This document shows, in pieces, positions 48,901-57,000 of a stretch of 64,000 bases of DNA. The DNA comes from Ifrita kowaldi (taxonomy: Eukaryota > Chordata > Aves > Passeriformes > Cinclosomatidae), in assembly GCA_013398055.1 (NCBI GenBank), contig VZRS01001380.1, forward strand, positions 62,001 through 126,000, read 5' to 3'. The notes under the pieces are model-generated. The model saw only the letters and a list, made by a program, of their open reading frames with translations, did not search any database and was not told the DNA's origin. The stretch's first letter is position 1. Every line of letters begins with the position of its first letter. Both the position numbers and the translations under genes were made by a program.

Positions 48901-50013
48901 TTTCAGATTAGTTGGACCTGGCTGCATGGTCCTAAGTTGGTGTAAATTAAATGGACATAGCAAACACTTGTGACAAATACAGCATTGTGTTTTATTCTTG
49001 AGTGTTTCAGTGATACATAATATTCCATAAACCTTCTAGGCAATAGAATGGCAGAGCTTTAGATAGCTCACCCAGAGAATTTGTCTGCCTTGGTTAACAT
49101 AATGTGTACAGGGAAAAGGGTGCTATTACTTTTTGGATACTTCTGCACTGAAAACTCCTGCATCAGTCTTAAATGATAAGAGGAAAACTAAGTAAACTTT
49201 TCAGTAGAATTCTAAAATGCAGAGGACAAACTTCTGCATTCTGGACCAATTGTTTCCAATACAGGGATTCTGAATACTGTTCATTGAAATGTTTGTTCTT
49301 GCTATTCAAGTCAGATTGTTTAGAAGTTCCACTTTGCCTGTTTGTGTAAAAGCATATGCATAAAGCTTAATTATCATCTGTTCTCCTTGGTGACGGCCAC
49401 TCTCCAGTTGCTTGGTTACAATTTGTTCTTTCCTTTTGCATATTGAAACATTGCTTTTGATTGACAATCCCTTCTAAAAGTAACTAGTTTGGGTAATATG
49501 ACCATTCTGGTGCTATTATTACTGGCAGTCCTCACCTCATGTGGCTGCACACTGGAATTAAATGTGGAACACTTACAGGAGATCATAACGTTAAATATTA
49601 TTTTTATGCTGATCAACTGGTGCTTTTTGCTCATGGATTGAAAAAGAACTCCTGGTACCAGCAGAAGTGGTTTGTTCTGGTGTTTAGAACTTGATAGCAA
49701 GGACAAAAATAACCATGATTTTTGCCTGCACTGAGTTTCTGCTGGTGAACAATACTTTGTATCTGTTGGGAATTTGGAAAATTCTTGCTTGCAATCTAAA
49801 CATCCTTGCTGTTTTCTTTTCCTTCTCTTCTCTCCATTTCAGGAAGGTGAAAAGATAATTCAGGATTTTCTTTGTCGAGTGAAAGCATTGCCCCTGACAG
49901 ATATGTCAGAAGAAGACATCAAACTCAAGTTGAAACAGCTGAGAAATGATGTGCTGGCAAAGAACAACAGTTTTGTGAATGAAATAATTTCTCGAACGAA
50001 AGTTACATCATGA
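6797..50013 (+). CDS. MSH2: MSH2 DNA mismatch repair protein, exons 2-16 (5'-partial)
   Basis: Coding segments: 6797-6951, 7349-7627, 7946-8092, 9107-9256, 11444-11577, 28714-28913, 33950-34059, 36073-36196, 37260-37410, 40298-40395, 41436-41681, 43223-43427, 43812-44059, 47468-47640, 49843-50013. They join to 2591 nt: a split glycine codon, then 862 residues and TGA, matching human MSH2 residues 71-934 less one. By family knowledge MSH2 pairs with MSH6 (MutS-alpha) or MSH3 (MutS-beta) in the nucleus, binds mispairs or loops and uses ATP to recruit MutL proteins. Visible motifs are Walker A GPNMGGKST (exon 13), [14 protein letters not shown] (exon 13), Walker B LIIIDELGRGTS and ATHFHEL (exon 14). 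No frameshift or internal stop was found. Exon 1, which encodes the N-terminal 70 residues of the mismatch-binding domain, was not identified. Identification is by remembered protein similarity and matching exon lengths, and is very secure. Confidence 0.98.
6952..7348 (+). other. MSH2: MSH2 intron 2 (397 bp)
   Basis: A short GT-AG intron. It contains a small AAAG tandem at about 7280-7296 before the T-rich acceptor region. Nothing else was seen. Confidence 0.9.
7349..7627 (+). CDS. MSH2: MSH2 exon 3 (279 nt)
   Basis: This exon encodes the start of connector domain II, equivalent to human residues 123-215. It is phase 0 at both ends and begins GSPGNLAQFEEVLF. The centre is very conserved (CEFPDNDQFSNLEALL, then PKECVLPGGETAG), and it ends KLRQ. 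The acceptor follows a T-rich tract (CTAAATAG) and the donor is CAA|GTAAGG. In the family the connector domain relays nucleotide state between the ATPase and DNA-binding parts and contributes to contacts with MutL proteins and EXO1. The length equals the human exon. Confidence 0.97.
7628..7945 (+). other. MSH2: MSH2 intron 3 (318 bp)
   Basis: A short GT-AG intron with no repeat or other feature noticed. Confidence 0.9.
7946..8092 (+). CDS. MSH2: MSH2 exon 4 (147 nt)
   Basis: Connector domain II continues here, equivalent to human residues 216-264. The peptide starts VIQRGGILITDRKKADFTTK and continues through DLNRLLKSKKEEQMNSAALP to EMEKQ. The lysine/glutamate-rich stretch corresponds to the exposed segment of the human connector. 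The acceptor is TGAACAACAG, with a poor pyrimidine tract, and the donor is CAG|GTGAGC. It is phase 0 on both sides and the same length as the human exon. Confidence 0.96.
8093..9106 (+). other. MSH2: MSH2 intron 4 (1014 bp)
   Basis: A GT-AG intron of mostly unique-looking sequence. Its 3' end carries the T7A9 run at 9083-9098 immediately before CACTTCAG. Confidence 0.9.
9107..9256 (+). CDS. MSH2: MSH2 exon 5 (150 nt)
   Basis: This exon encodes the end of the connector domain and entry into the lever domain III, equivalent to human residues 265-314. The peptide begins VAVSSLSAVIKFLELLSDES and ends AVQALNLFQ. It is phase 0 on both sides. The donor is CAG|GTAAGAAATG. The acceptor CACTTCAG is preceded by a T7A9 run at 9083-9098 rather than a clean pyrimidine tract. 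In human the poly(A) tract of the BAT-26 marker starts right after this donor; here there is none. Confidence 0.96.
9257..11443 (+). other. MSH2: MSH2 intron 5 (2187 bp)
   Basis: A GT-AG intron beginning GTAAGAAATGCAC, without the long poly(A) that follows this donor in human. The 3' end has an extended T/C tract from about 11400. No repeat element was recognised inside. Confidence 0.9.
11444..11577 (+). CDS. MSH2: MSH2 exon 6 (134 nt)
   Basis: This exon encodes part of lever domain III, equivalent to human residues 315-359. It reads SSVENANTAQSLAGLLNKCR, then TPQGQRLVNQWIKQPLMDKT. It ends after two bases of an arginine codon (AG|G, completed by exon 7). The acceptor lies behind a long pyrimidine-rich tract (about 11400-11443) and the donor is AAAG|GTAACA. 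The first few residues (ENANTA) differ most from mammals, in a segment that also varies within the family. The length equals the human exon. Confidence 0.96.
12569..12717 (-). mobile_element. Fragment of an avian dispersed repeat, probably an ERV LTR relic (strand uncertain)
   Basis: The stretch TGGTTTAAGTCCAGCTGGCA, AGCTGCTCACTCACCCCCC, GGTGGAATGGGGAGGAGAGG and CTATCCCAGCCAAAACCAGG resembles, from memory, a repeat common in bird genomes associated with endogenous retrovirus long terminal repeats. It is a decayed fragment with no coding content and no visible target-site duplication. The family and strand cannot be fixed by eye. Confidence 0.45.
23948..23962 (+). repeat. Poly(T) run, 15 bases
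   Basis: An uninterrupted T15 in intron 6; a mononucleotide tract with no element recognised next to it. Confidence 0.8.
27740..28255 (+). mobile_element. CR1 LINE relic with decayed reverse transcriptase segment, sense
   Basis: The phrases CATGGATTTACAAAGGGAAG, ATCATGCCTGGCTAACCCTA and TTGGACAAGGGAAGAGCAGG match the CR1 ORF2 region before the reverse transcriptase core. Remnants of a VPQGSVLGP-type block follow (GTTCCAGGGGTTGACACTGG). The relic then jumps to a 3'-tail-like segment (GGCAGCTGGCTTTAGCTGTG to about 28255). Frames are broken, so this is an old copy with an internal deletion. Boundaries are approximate. Confidence 0.6.
28714..28913 (+). CDS. MSH2: MSH2 exon 7 (200 nt)
   Basis: This exon encodes the lever domain III helices, equivalent to human residues 359-426. 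After the completed arginine it reads LNLVEAFVMDPELRQCLQED, then [20 protein letters not shown] and QALEKHE, and ends on the first base of a glycine codon. The acceptor is TTTCTTACTTAG and the donor is GAAG|GTAATG. It is separated from exon 6 by a 17.1 kb intron and preceded about 460 bases upstream by a CR1 relic. The length equals the human exon. Confidence 0.97.
28914..33949 (+). other. MSH2: MSH2 intron 7 (5036 bp)
   Basis: A GT-AG intron of AT-rich, unique-looking sequence. No repeat, RNA gene or coding segment was recognised. Confidence 0.9.
33950..34059 (+). CDS. MSH2: MSH2 exon 8 (110 nt)
   Basis: This exon encodes the end of the first lever segment, equivalent to human residues 426-462. 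The split glycine is followed by AHQMLLLAVFITPLTDICSD and FSKFLEMIETTLDMDK. The acceptor is TGTTCATAACAG and the donor is AAG|GTATGG. The C-terminal FSKFxEMIETTLDMD block is nearly identical to mammalian MSH2. The length equals the human exon and the frame is intact. Confidence 0.96.
34060..36072 (+). other. MSH2: MSH2 intron 8 (2013 bp)
   Basis: A GT-AG intron containing a short antisense CR1 3'-end remnant at about 35312-35392. Nothing else was recognised. Confidence 0.9.
35312..35392 (-). mobile_element. CR1 LINE 3'-end remnant, antisense
   Basis: ATCACAGCATCATAAGGTGC followed by AAAAACCATCTACTCCAACC is a degenerate form of the antisense CR1 tail, whose usual form is an ACAGAATCAT start, then a stretch ending ATCGAGTCCAACC. 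The similarity is fragmentary and the limits are approximate. Confidence 0.5.
36073..36196 (+). CDS. MSH2: MSH2 exon 9 (124 nt)
   Basis: This exon encodes the first part of clamp domain IV, equivalent to human residues 463-504. The peptide is VESHEFLVKASFDPNLTELR followed by a glutamate/lysine-rich helix ending LLKTAAKEL. It ends on the first base of a glycine codon. The acceptor is TTTTTCTCTAG and the donor is CTAG|GTAGGG. In the family the clamp contacts the DNA backbone. The helix tip is more divergent than the flanks, as is usual for this domain. The length equals the human exon. Confidence 0.95.
36197..37259 (+). other. MSH2: MSH2 intron 9 (1063 bp)
   Basis: A GT-AG intron, AT-rich. It has local duplications of TTTGGTTTATAACTT-like text at about 36365-36412 but no recognised element. 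Confidence 0.9.
36365..36412 (+). repeat. Small tandem duplication of a TTTGGTTTATA unit
   Basis: Three imperfect copies of TTTGGTTTATAACTT/GCTT follow one another within intron 9. This is a minor local repeat. Confidence 0.6.
37260..37410 (+). CDS. MSH2: MSH2 exon 10 (151 nt)
   Basis: This exon encodes the remainder of clamp domain IV, equivalent to human residues 504-554. The split glycine is followed by LEAGKSIKLETNSQFGHHFR, VTCKEEKALRNNSKYGIIDT and QKNGVKFTN. It ends AG, completed to serine (AGC) by exon 11. The acceptor is TTCATCTGAAAG, not strongly pyrimidine-rich at its end, and the donor is CAG|GTATGA. The length equals the human exon, which supports the acceptor choice over nearby AGs. 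Confidence 0.95.
37411..40297 (+). other. MSH2: MSH2 intron 10 (2887 bp)
   Basis: A GT-AG intron whose middle third is an antisense CR1 copy (about 38340-39060). The flanks are unique-looking. Confidence 0.9.
38340..39060 (-). mobile_element. CR1 LINE, antisense, with reverse transcriptase C-terminal relic
   Basis: Read on the minus strand, the segment includes a block reading roughly CQYKALHLG-NNSVHQ, which corresponds to the CR1 KCKVLHLGxNNPMHQ region after the reverse transcriptase core. Other diagnostic pieces on the plus strand are CTTGCTGAGGGTGCATTTGA, TGTTCAGCTTCTTGTCCACT and TTCCCTCCAGGCTGACTTCA. Frames are broken and a T-rich insertion interrupts it near 38710-38735. Boundaries are approximate. 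Confidence 0.7.
40298..40395 (+). CDS. MSH2: MSH2 exon 11 (98 nt)
   Basis: This exon encodes the return into the lever domain, equivalent to human residues 554-587. The peptide is KLSAINEEYIRNREEYEEAQ then DAIVKEIINIAS, an amphipathic helix. The acceptor is TGTTCACAG and the donor is TCAG|GTGAAT. It ends on the first base of a glycine codon. The length equals the human exon. Confidence 0.95.
40396..41435 (+). other. MSH2: MSH2 intron 11 (1040 bp)
   Basis: A GT-AG intron with no confident repeat. A stretch near 41250-41330 faintly recalls a CR1 tail but was not annotated. Confidence 0.9.
41436..41681 (+). CDS. MSH2: MSH2 exon 12 (246 nt)
   Basis: This exon encodes the end of the lever and the start of ATPase domain V, equivalent to human residues 587-669. 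After the split glycine it reads YAEPIQTMNDVIAQLDAIVS, then FAHVSNGAPVPYVRP, and ends QMFHIITG with the glycine codon split into exon 13. The acceptor is GCAAACCAG and the donor is CTG|GTAAAT. The middle is GC-richer than the introns around it, with CpG-containing codons. The length equals the human exon. Confidence 0.97.
41682..43222 (+). other. MSH2: MSH2 intron 12 (1541 bp)
   Basis: A GT-AG intron of AT-rich, unique-looking sequence. Nothing was recognised. Confidence 0.9.
43223..43427 (+). CDS. MSH2: MSH2 exon 13 (205 nt), Walker A, GC donor
   Basis: This exon encodes the core of the ATPase, equivalent to human residues 669-737. The P-loop GPNMGGKST is followed by [20 protein letters not shown] and the signature [20 protein letters not shown]. 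The acceptor is TTTCTTCTTTAG. The exon must end at 43427 (TTAG) to keep the frame into exon 14, so the donor is GCAAGT at 43428, a GC rather than GT site. The nearest GT (43432) would add four bases and shift the frame. The length equals the human exon. Confidence 0.97.
43428..43811 (+). other. MSH2: MSH2 intron 13 (384 bp), GC-AG type
   Basis: The intron starts GCAAGT instead of GTxxxx and ends TTTTTAG. Around the +2 position the site matches the consensus perfectly (AG|GCAAGT), which is typical for the minority GC-AG class handled by the major spliceosome. The reading frame requires this junction. Confidence 0.9.
43812..44059 (+). CDS. MSH2: MSH2 exon 14 (248 nt), Walker B
   Basis: This exon encodes the second half of the ATPase, equivalent to human residues 737-820. 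It completes an arginine codon and reads TATENSLIIIDELGRGTSTY, then DGFGLAWAISEYIASK. The ATHFHEL loop with its conserved histidine follows, then PTVNNLHVTALTSDDTLTML. The acceptor is GGTGTTTTTAG and the donor is GAAG|GTAAGA. Walker B (LIIIDE) and the GRGTST composite-site motif are intact, so the ATPase should be functional. The length equals the human exon. Confidence 0.97.
44060..47467 (+). other. MSH2: MSH2 intron 14 (3408 bp)
   Basis: A GT-AG intron. An open minus frame of 147 codons at 45129-45572 was not recognised and overlaps a GC-richer patch. No repeat was identified. The 3' end is TTTTTTTCTCTGCATCCAG. Confidence 0.9.
47468..47640 (+). CDS. MSH2: MSH2 exon 15 (173 nt, one codon shorter than human)
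   Basis: This exon encodes the end of the ATPase domain and the start of the C-terminal helical region, equivalent to human residues 820-878. It reads GVCDQSFGIHVAELAAFPKH, then a charged helix ending LELEEFQNIG, and finishes with the divergent linker KSKESEGEPPAKKLYRERE. Human has one more residue in this linker. The acceptor is TCTGCATCCAG. The donor GAG|GTGTGC is weaker than the other donors of the gene, but it keeps phase 0 into exon 16. Confidence 0.95.
47641..49842 (+). other. MSH2: MSH2 intron 15 (2202 bp)
   Basis: An intron with a GTGTGC donor and CATTTCAG acceptor. The open frame at 48429-48782 is not recognised. No repeat was identified. Confidence 0.9.
49843..50013 (+). CDS. MSH2: MSH2 exon 16 (171 nt coding) with stop codon
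   Basis: This last exon encodes the C-terminal helix-turn-helix region that takes part in dimer contacts with MSH6 or MSH3 and in ATPase stability. The peptide begins EGEKIIQDFLCRVKALPLTD and ends AKNNSFVNEIISRTKVTS, then TGA at 50011-50013. The acceptor is CTCTCCATTTCAG after a good pyrimidine tract. The coding length equals the human exon. The C-terminus differs from human mainly by R-T-K-V-T-S in place of R-I-K-V-T-T. Confidence 0.97.
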   Translation, partial: EGEKIIQDFLCRVKALPLTDMSEEDIKLKLKQLRNDVLAKNNSFVNEIISRTKVTS

Positions 50014-50252
50014 AATGTGTGAGAACAGGATACAGCTCTTGAAGCATACTTTGTATTGAAAGAACTATAATTTTCTTGTCTTGTAGCTTTTATACTTCAT
50101 GATACTCGTACTGATTTATGTAGGCATTTTTTCTTGGATTGTAATTATTTTGTAAAAAAATTCTGAGCATATTACGTGCCAGATTCCTGCTTTAGTTGGG
50201 ATCATTTTTTCCTTTTAGAAGTTTGCAATAAAATTGTTTTTTTCATATTGAG
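50014..50252 (+). other. MSH2: MSH2 3' untranslated region (end approximate)
   Basis: This short AT-rich 3' UTR follows the stop. It contains one canonical AATAAA at 50227-50232, followed by a T-rich segment and GT-rich sequence (AATGTGTAAT near 50274), as expected for a cleavage site around 50245-50255. The end given is an estimate; no transcript data were available. The short UTR resembles the compact one of mammalian MSH2. Confidence 0.7.
50227..50232 (+). terminator. Polyadenylation signal AATAAA of MSH2
   Basis: This is a canonical hexamer 214 bases after the MSH2 stop. It is the first good signal downstream of the coding region and is followed by a T-rich stretch. Confidence 0.75.
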
Positions 50253-50477
50253 AACTATAGACTGCACAAACAAAATGTGTAATATTTTACCAGAAGTGTG
50301 CTAGAAAGTCTTAGCAGTTGAGGTGTCAAACAATTGCCAGAGCCTTGGAAAGCAGCAGCGCGTACACAAAATCCTTGTCCTGGACCACGATTCTTTTTAG
50401 TGTGATGCAATTATATTAATTAATTCACTGAAGATTCAGTAGTGCTATGTTAGTGCTCCATTAGAAGAAAAACATTG

Positions 50478-51090
50478 AGGTGTGTCCAGGTAGCCAGGGA
50501 GGCCAGTGGCATCCTGGCCTGTATCAGCCAGTGTGGCCAGCAGGACTGGGGCACTGATTATCCCCCTGGGCACTGGTGAGGCCACACCTCAAGTGCTGTG
50601 TCCAGTTCTGGGCCCCTCACATCAGGAAACACATTGAGGGGGTGGAGAGACTCCAGAGAAGGGCCATGGAGCTGGGGAAGGGGCTGGAGCACAAGTCTGA
50701 GGAGCAGCTGAGGAGCTGGGAGTGTTCAGCCTGAAGAAAAGGAGGCTCAGAGGAAACCTCCTCTCTCTCTACAACTCCCTGGAAGGAGGTTGTAGCAGGG
50801 TGGGCAACAGTCTCTTCTCCCAAATAACAAGTGACAGGACAAGAAGAAACAGCCTCAAATTGCACCAGAGGAGTTTTAGATTGGGTGTTAGGAAAAATTT
50901 CTTCACCAAAAGGGTTGTCAACACCATGGAAAAGGCCACCTGGAAAAGTATCAGAATCACCGCCCTGGAGGTATTGACAGTACATGTAGGTGTGGCACTC
51001 AGGGACATGGTTCAGTGGTGGCCTTGGCAGTGCTGGATTAACAGTTGGACTCCATAATCTTTGCTCTTTTCCAGCCAGATGTTTCTGTGG
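50478..51090 (+). mobile_element. CR1 LINE, 5'-truncated, sense (end of ORF2 and 3' UTR)
   Basis: This is a long match to the CR1 3' region. It has GGCATCCTGGCCTGTATCAG, TGTGGCCAGCAGGACTGGGG, GGTGAGGCCACACCTCAAGT, TCCAGAGAAGGGCCATGGAG, TCTACAACTCCCTGGAAGGA, AGGAAAAATTTCTTCACC and CTTGGCAGTGCTGGATTAAC. The tail (TCTTTTCCAGCCAG) lacks a clear terminal octamer. The long minus-strand open frame over this region (50617-51294) is a by-product of the repeat. The element starts about 245 bases beyond the MSH2 polyadenylation signal. Confidence 0.88.
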
Positions 51091-54000
51091 TTTGTCAGAA
51101 ATTTTCACCTGCACAGGGCTGGGGAGGGGTGAGGTAGGTGGGTGGATGGGAGGGATTTTTTTTGTTTGCTGTGTGAATGGTAATGCTTGAGTTAAATATA
51201 CTACAGGCCTGCTCTTCCTGCCTGAGTTGTGATAATGTGCATATTTTGGTGGTTTTGTAATGTAAGCAGAGGCTGGGGTGAAGTTACATTTCAACTGGAA
51301 CGTCTGAGCTGCTCATGATTAGTGAGGTCTGTCTACAAAGTAAGAATACATTGATTTTTATCTGATGTGCTTCTCTTATTGAGACAGTTTGAAAGCATGC
51401 TGGTACAAGTTTATTTTCTCCTTGAAATTTAGCATTTTAAATTGTAGCTGAAGAATACTACCTATATTTAAAACTGTCAGTGTTGAAAGACTAATGGGAA
51501 AAGGTGTTTGTCGCAGGAGAGGATAGGAACAAAATCATGCTGAAGATGTTAGGCAAACTCTTGCTGTGTTCAGAGATTGCATCAGTGGGTGTGTGCTGGG
51601 GACATCAGTGTTGCTGTTAAAGCTGTGCTGTAGCCCTGTGTCAGGGATTAATGTGTTGCAGTGTTCTGCATTTGAGCATTTAAGTGGTCATAAAGGAGGT
51701 GTGATGTTCAACTTGCTGTTGGATAATGCTTGTACTTAGACCAGAACTGGGACAATGCTAGATCTACTTCTTAACAGAAGTGCCAAAGGCTTGTTTGAGA
51801 GGTTGGGGTGCTGCATAACACCTTTTTGGCCTTTGAATTAAAATGCATTGTACTTAAAAAGACAAACGCAGATTTGCATTTACAAGCAGCACAGTTGATG
51901 CATGGTCTGGAAAACCACGTGAATGAAAAAAGTCTGTTGCATAAAGTAATGAAAAATAAATCTGGTTTTGCAATATATTGTTTCAAGCACCAAGGTATCC
52001 AAAAATGCTGGATCGAACTGCTTTAGGTGTTGCTAGAAACGGGCAGTTCCTGTGAGGGCCTGGAATGGCTGGCACTGACAGCCTGTTCCTGTGTATGCTG
52101 AGATCCCTGTAGTCTGAGCAGAGATGCCCCTTTCTCACTGTCGTGTCCATGTAACCAAGAGAACAGCCATAAAAGCACCAGAGGTCATCTCTTCCAGGAA
52201 CTTCTCTGTTTTCCCTTTGGCCCTCTGTGCACTTCAGGTGTCTGCTTAGCCAAGGAGTTCCTCATTAAGCTGCCACCAGCAAGAGGGGCCACCTCTCTGC
52301 TTTGAACCTGATTCCCAGTTTCCCTCAGTCCCCTTTGTTTATGTTGTTTGTGTCCACTCTTTCCTTTCTGGATGTGGTGTGTTAGTTCTGTGTGTCTGCA
52401 GTGTGCTGAGGACAGGCTGCTTTTATTTTTGTATTGCAGTTGGAGGCTGATAGAGCTGTTCCTGTGTGACCAGATTTGCCTGTCTGAGGGTGAAAGGTGC
52501 TTGTGTGTTACTCAGGAGTGATGGACCAGCTCTGGGCAGCACTTTCTGTGTGCTTCAGAAAGGGTCTTGTGTATCTGCAGCAAAGAAGATTCGGTTTTTC
52601 TCATGCCCTTCAACACTCAAAGGAAGAAGTGTGCAAGTTAACAAGATTTTAAAACTAATCTTTTGAACTGTTTTCTCTTCTACACTACACTTCCCCCTCC
52701 CTCTGCTGCTGGATATAGGCAAGAGAAGATCAGGCAGGGTTAAGTCTCCATATGTCAGTGCTGCTTGCAAACTGGGTTACAGGTAGTGTGATTTCATGTG
52801 AGCGGGCGGGGTGGCTATTTTTGCTACTTCCAATTTAGCTTTTTGTTCAGGAATGTACCTATGGGGCGGGAGCAATTCCAGAACTTGTCTGCTTATTACA
52901 GAGCTGTGCTAGGGATGCAAAGATTATCAGAGTTTCAAAAGATAATAACGATGGTGAGGCCATGTACTGTTAGCCTGGAATAAAGATGCATGGTGCTCTT
53001 TGCTCATTCACCTGGGAGAGCTTGGCACTGAATGCTTGCTGCAGGCAAGAGGTCTTCTTGGTCTCTACTGTTTCTGTTCATCTAGAAGGCTCTTTATGAA
53101 GAAAACTGGATTAGATGGGGTAAAACAAAAGAGGGGACATGAGCAAACACTGACAGAATTAGTTTTCCTTTGATGATTTTACTGCCCTTTGAGTGATCAG
53201 GATCAACCTCTTTGTGTGCAGGAGCAGCTGTTGAGAAAGTGTTGGGTTTACCTCTTGGGTTGTGGTCAGAGGCTCCACTCAGGGTTGGATGACTCCAGGG
53301 ATCAAGCTCACAAATCCAGGGAACGCTGCCTGCCAGTTTGGGACTTGGCTCTGTGTGTTCCAGCTTGCAGCTGTGCCTGTGCATCTCAAATGATAATGCA
53401 GTCACCAAGTGGCTTTGTGTCTCATTCCACCACTGGAGCTGAGGTGGTTCTGGAATCAGAAATGGCAGGAACGGGACTGAGGTGAGTCCTTGCCCACTGG
53501 CAGATGCACTGACACTGGCTTGAGGAGACTTTGAATCCTCGGAGAGCTTTGGCTCCCTGCTGGTGAGCACCGGCATGCTGGTGGCCTGGCTTTGTGGAAC
53601 ATAACAACTTTGCACTAGCTCTTGGTGGATGGAGCTGTTCTGGGCTGACAACCACCCTGTAAGTGACTGGGACTGCTCGTGGTCTAACTTTTCCAGCTAC
53701 AAGGCCTCATTGCTGAGGTCTGGGGTTGTGTGAGCAGTTTCATCTGGTTTGGTGCAAGATTACAATGACCGTTTAACCTGGTTTTCATGGTATTAATTTA
53801 AAGAGTTTTCCAACACCCAGCCACTCACTACACAGGCTGAGCAATTTCTCTGGCTACAAAGCAGTGAGACAATTGGTCTTGCTATGCTGCAGTGGGGCAG
53901 ATTTTATTTGAAAAATCAAGGGAGAGCAGTTGCTGCTCTGCATCTGAAGTAGTGTGAGGTCATGCATTGAATTCTTTGCCTCTTGCTGACCTGGGAAGAA

Positions 54001-57000
54001 GGAAAACACGTGGCCTCAGGAGCCTGAAGCCTTAAAATACAGGGGAGAGGTGCTGTCATCTTTCTGAGATGGCTGCAACCCTTGCAGGTAGGACTTGGCT
54101 CTTGATGCTGTTTGCTGAAAAAGCCTTGCTAGCAGTTGTCTCTCAGATATTCCCGTTCCTCTCCCAGCCTTGCAGCTGCCTTTCTCAGCCTGTTTGCCTT
54201 TCCTCTCCCTACTCCTGCCAAGCTCCTGCACTGTTCCTGTAACACAGGGGGAGCACCTTGCAGTGCTCCTTTTTCGTATGTGTGTCTCCCTCAGCTGCCA
54301 GCAATGCTTTTTGTTTGCACGGGGTGGGACAGGCGTAGATACATCCCTGCATGTGCTGCTTTGCCAGTCAAAGTGAGAGGCACCAACCTCTGCTGTTAAA
54401 GAGGGAAGTGGCAATTTCTGGTCATATTTAGTGGCAGCTGGGACTTACCCTCCTGACACGCTGTCCCCTGTCACCTGACCCAGCAGCAGTGCCTGTAGCT
54501 GAGGGAAACAATAGTGTAAAGCACGACAGGTTGTGTTGGCTCCTGCAGCTGCAGCGAGTAGTGCTTTCCTAAAGGTGAGAAAATGTGTTTGAGTTTTTGC
54601 CTTTGTGGAAAAAAAAGGTGCCTTGGCACCTGGTTTGAGCTGCTGGGTGCCTGTGGCAGTGTCCTTAAGGATGTAATCGTTGTTTCTTTGTGGGGACAGT
54701 TGGAAAGCTGAAAACAGCTGTGCTAAACAACGAGAGCTGAGGGAAAAGCTGAGAATAAATAGCCTGTGCTTATGAGAACATTTCCCCTGCTGATCCACCC
54801 TGTCCTGCTGCATGCTGCAAAGTCATTGCTTGTGAGGGAGATGCGCTTGCACAGGGGCTGGCTTCAATATGCTCTTTCTTTCTCCAAAAATTAGGCAACT
54901 GTTCCTCTGTGTGTTGCTGTGGACTCTGGCAATAGGCCCACCTGCCATGGCAAAGAGCAGATCTCCACTGGGAGTGGTGCTACACGTCACTCTGGCAGTC
55001 TGGTCCCATCTCCAATCTGCTGCTGGACCGCGCTGTGGGGAAGGCAGGAAGATGGGCAGCACTCCTAAAGTGTCTGTGCCTACCTGAAGATGCTGCTTTA
55101 TACCCTGAGGAACACGATTTTTTTTCATACTGAGATTTTGAAATATCTTCTGTCCTGCACCTTTCTATTTGTGCACAAAACTTCAGGAAAGCATCCACCA
55201 CTGTGGACTTCAGACCAGAGATTGTCAGTATTTTCAGCATGCCCGCTGGTTTCCCTGGTGTGGCTGTTCCCAGATGCCTCTGACAGCAGGCAGTCCAAGC
55301 TTTTAAACCTCTCTGCACCCACTTGACCCCACCCAGAGCTGCCTGGGGACCTGCTCTCCCTGTGCAGGTGCAGCCGGAGTGGCACTGTAGGAAGACAGAG
55401 CCAGCAAACCGTGCCACGTGCTGCACCTCCTCCCCAGGGCCTGTGGTTCAACAAAAAACACTCTACAAAGGATCGAAAATGTAGCTGTCAGAATGTGGTC
55501 CCAAGCCTTGCAAGGAATGACAGCATGTGTTACCATGGTGCAAGCCTTGTGGGTTTTAGGTGATGGGGGAAGTGCTGTTCAGAAGCAATTCTCTTCTGCC
55601 TGGATATCTGCAGTAATTCTTCCTTGTTTCAACCTCTGCTGGAGGTTGTTGCTGACCTGAATGTCCCTTCCTTGGTTTTCAGGGTCTGAACATAATGGGA
55701 AGTAGTTCCTTATGCTTTCATGTGCTAATGAAGAAGGTAAAAATAAAAACCAAGCTTCATATCAATGTTCAACACCCAAATTACCAGCAAGATGATTCTG
55801 ATGCTCATTTTAGTGCAGATGCTCTGGCTGTAGTCTTTTTTTGCCATGACCTGGGAGGGCAGCGTAGGAGTTTTGGTTGCTGTACCTACTGAATCTTTTC
55901 ACCTTGGGCAGTAATAGATTTTTCAAGCTCACGCTCCCTTTCTGCTTGCAGGAAGTCATCTTTCATATCTTCATTCTGCTGTGGCATTTATCGTTCAGTT
56001 CAGGGGCACTGGGATGCACTGTAGTGATTCACTCACACCATGGTGGCAATCAATGACATTAAAAGGTAAAAAAAGAAGCCCGCTTACTTTGTGCCTGCTG
56101 TATAAAAGGATGTGTTTTATAGTGCCCAAGGCTGGTGATGTAGGTGCAGGAAGTCAGGGGGGTGCCTGTGAGCTCTGTGAGAGTGGATGTACATCCCCAG
56201 CGAAACTTGAGCAGCCCCCAGGGTTTAAAAGCTGCACTTCTCCGTGCTGGCACAGGAGCCTCAGGTAACAAGTGACTGCACCAGCTGGGAGCAGCCGCCT
56301 GGGGTAGCTCTGATAGTGCAGAGCCCACGGCGTGGTCTCCTTTGGTCCAGTTTGGGGGCACCCTGGTGGCTGTAGGAGCCCTGGCCCCCAGCACAGGCTG
56401 GCCTTTCTCTGGCAGTGTTCTGGAAGGTGCTGTTTCAGCACTCGTTTGGCCACTGCCGTTTTGCTCTAGTTATTCCCTTTAACTTAAAAAAAGTCACCTG
56501 AGACCAAAGCCACCTGTTTGAGGTTGTCCCAGAAAATGAGCAGCACTTGCTAAGCAGGCAGTGGATCACCAGCACTATGAAACACTTGCGTGGCTGGGCA
56601 GCTTGCTTAAAATATTTGATCCTCAGAGGGGGAAGCTCCTGTGGGACCCCAGCTCAGACCTGCCCTGCTGCAGTGGAGCCACCTCACAGTGCAGTAACAC
56701 AGCCCTGGAGCAGAGCTAGCCTGGCTCTAGCAGACCTGAGCCATATTCCTGGTCATCTGATGTACAATTTCACCTACAGTAGCATTTTAATGGCTCTTTT
56801 TTTTTTTTTTTTTTTTTGGTTTTTGGACTCTGGGAGGGAAATCAATTTCTGAAAGGGAAACCTTGCAGAAGCCTCTCTTTCAGTGCTGCTGTGGCTGGAT
56901 TTCAAGCATGATGTGGTATGATAAACACTGGTTATGAGGAAACTGCACTGCTGTTTATCTTTCTGCTGTAGAGAGGCACAAGATTAACTCTGTAATCCCT

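Noticed and set aside
50617..51294. 225-codon minus-strand open frame
   Set aside because: It overlaps the antisense of a clear CR1 element and has no gene-like context; it is a shadow of the repeat.
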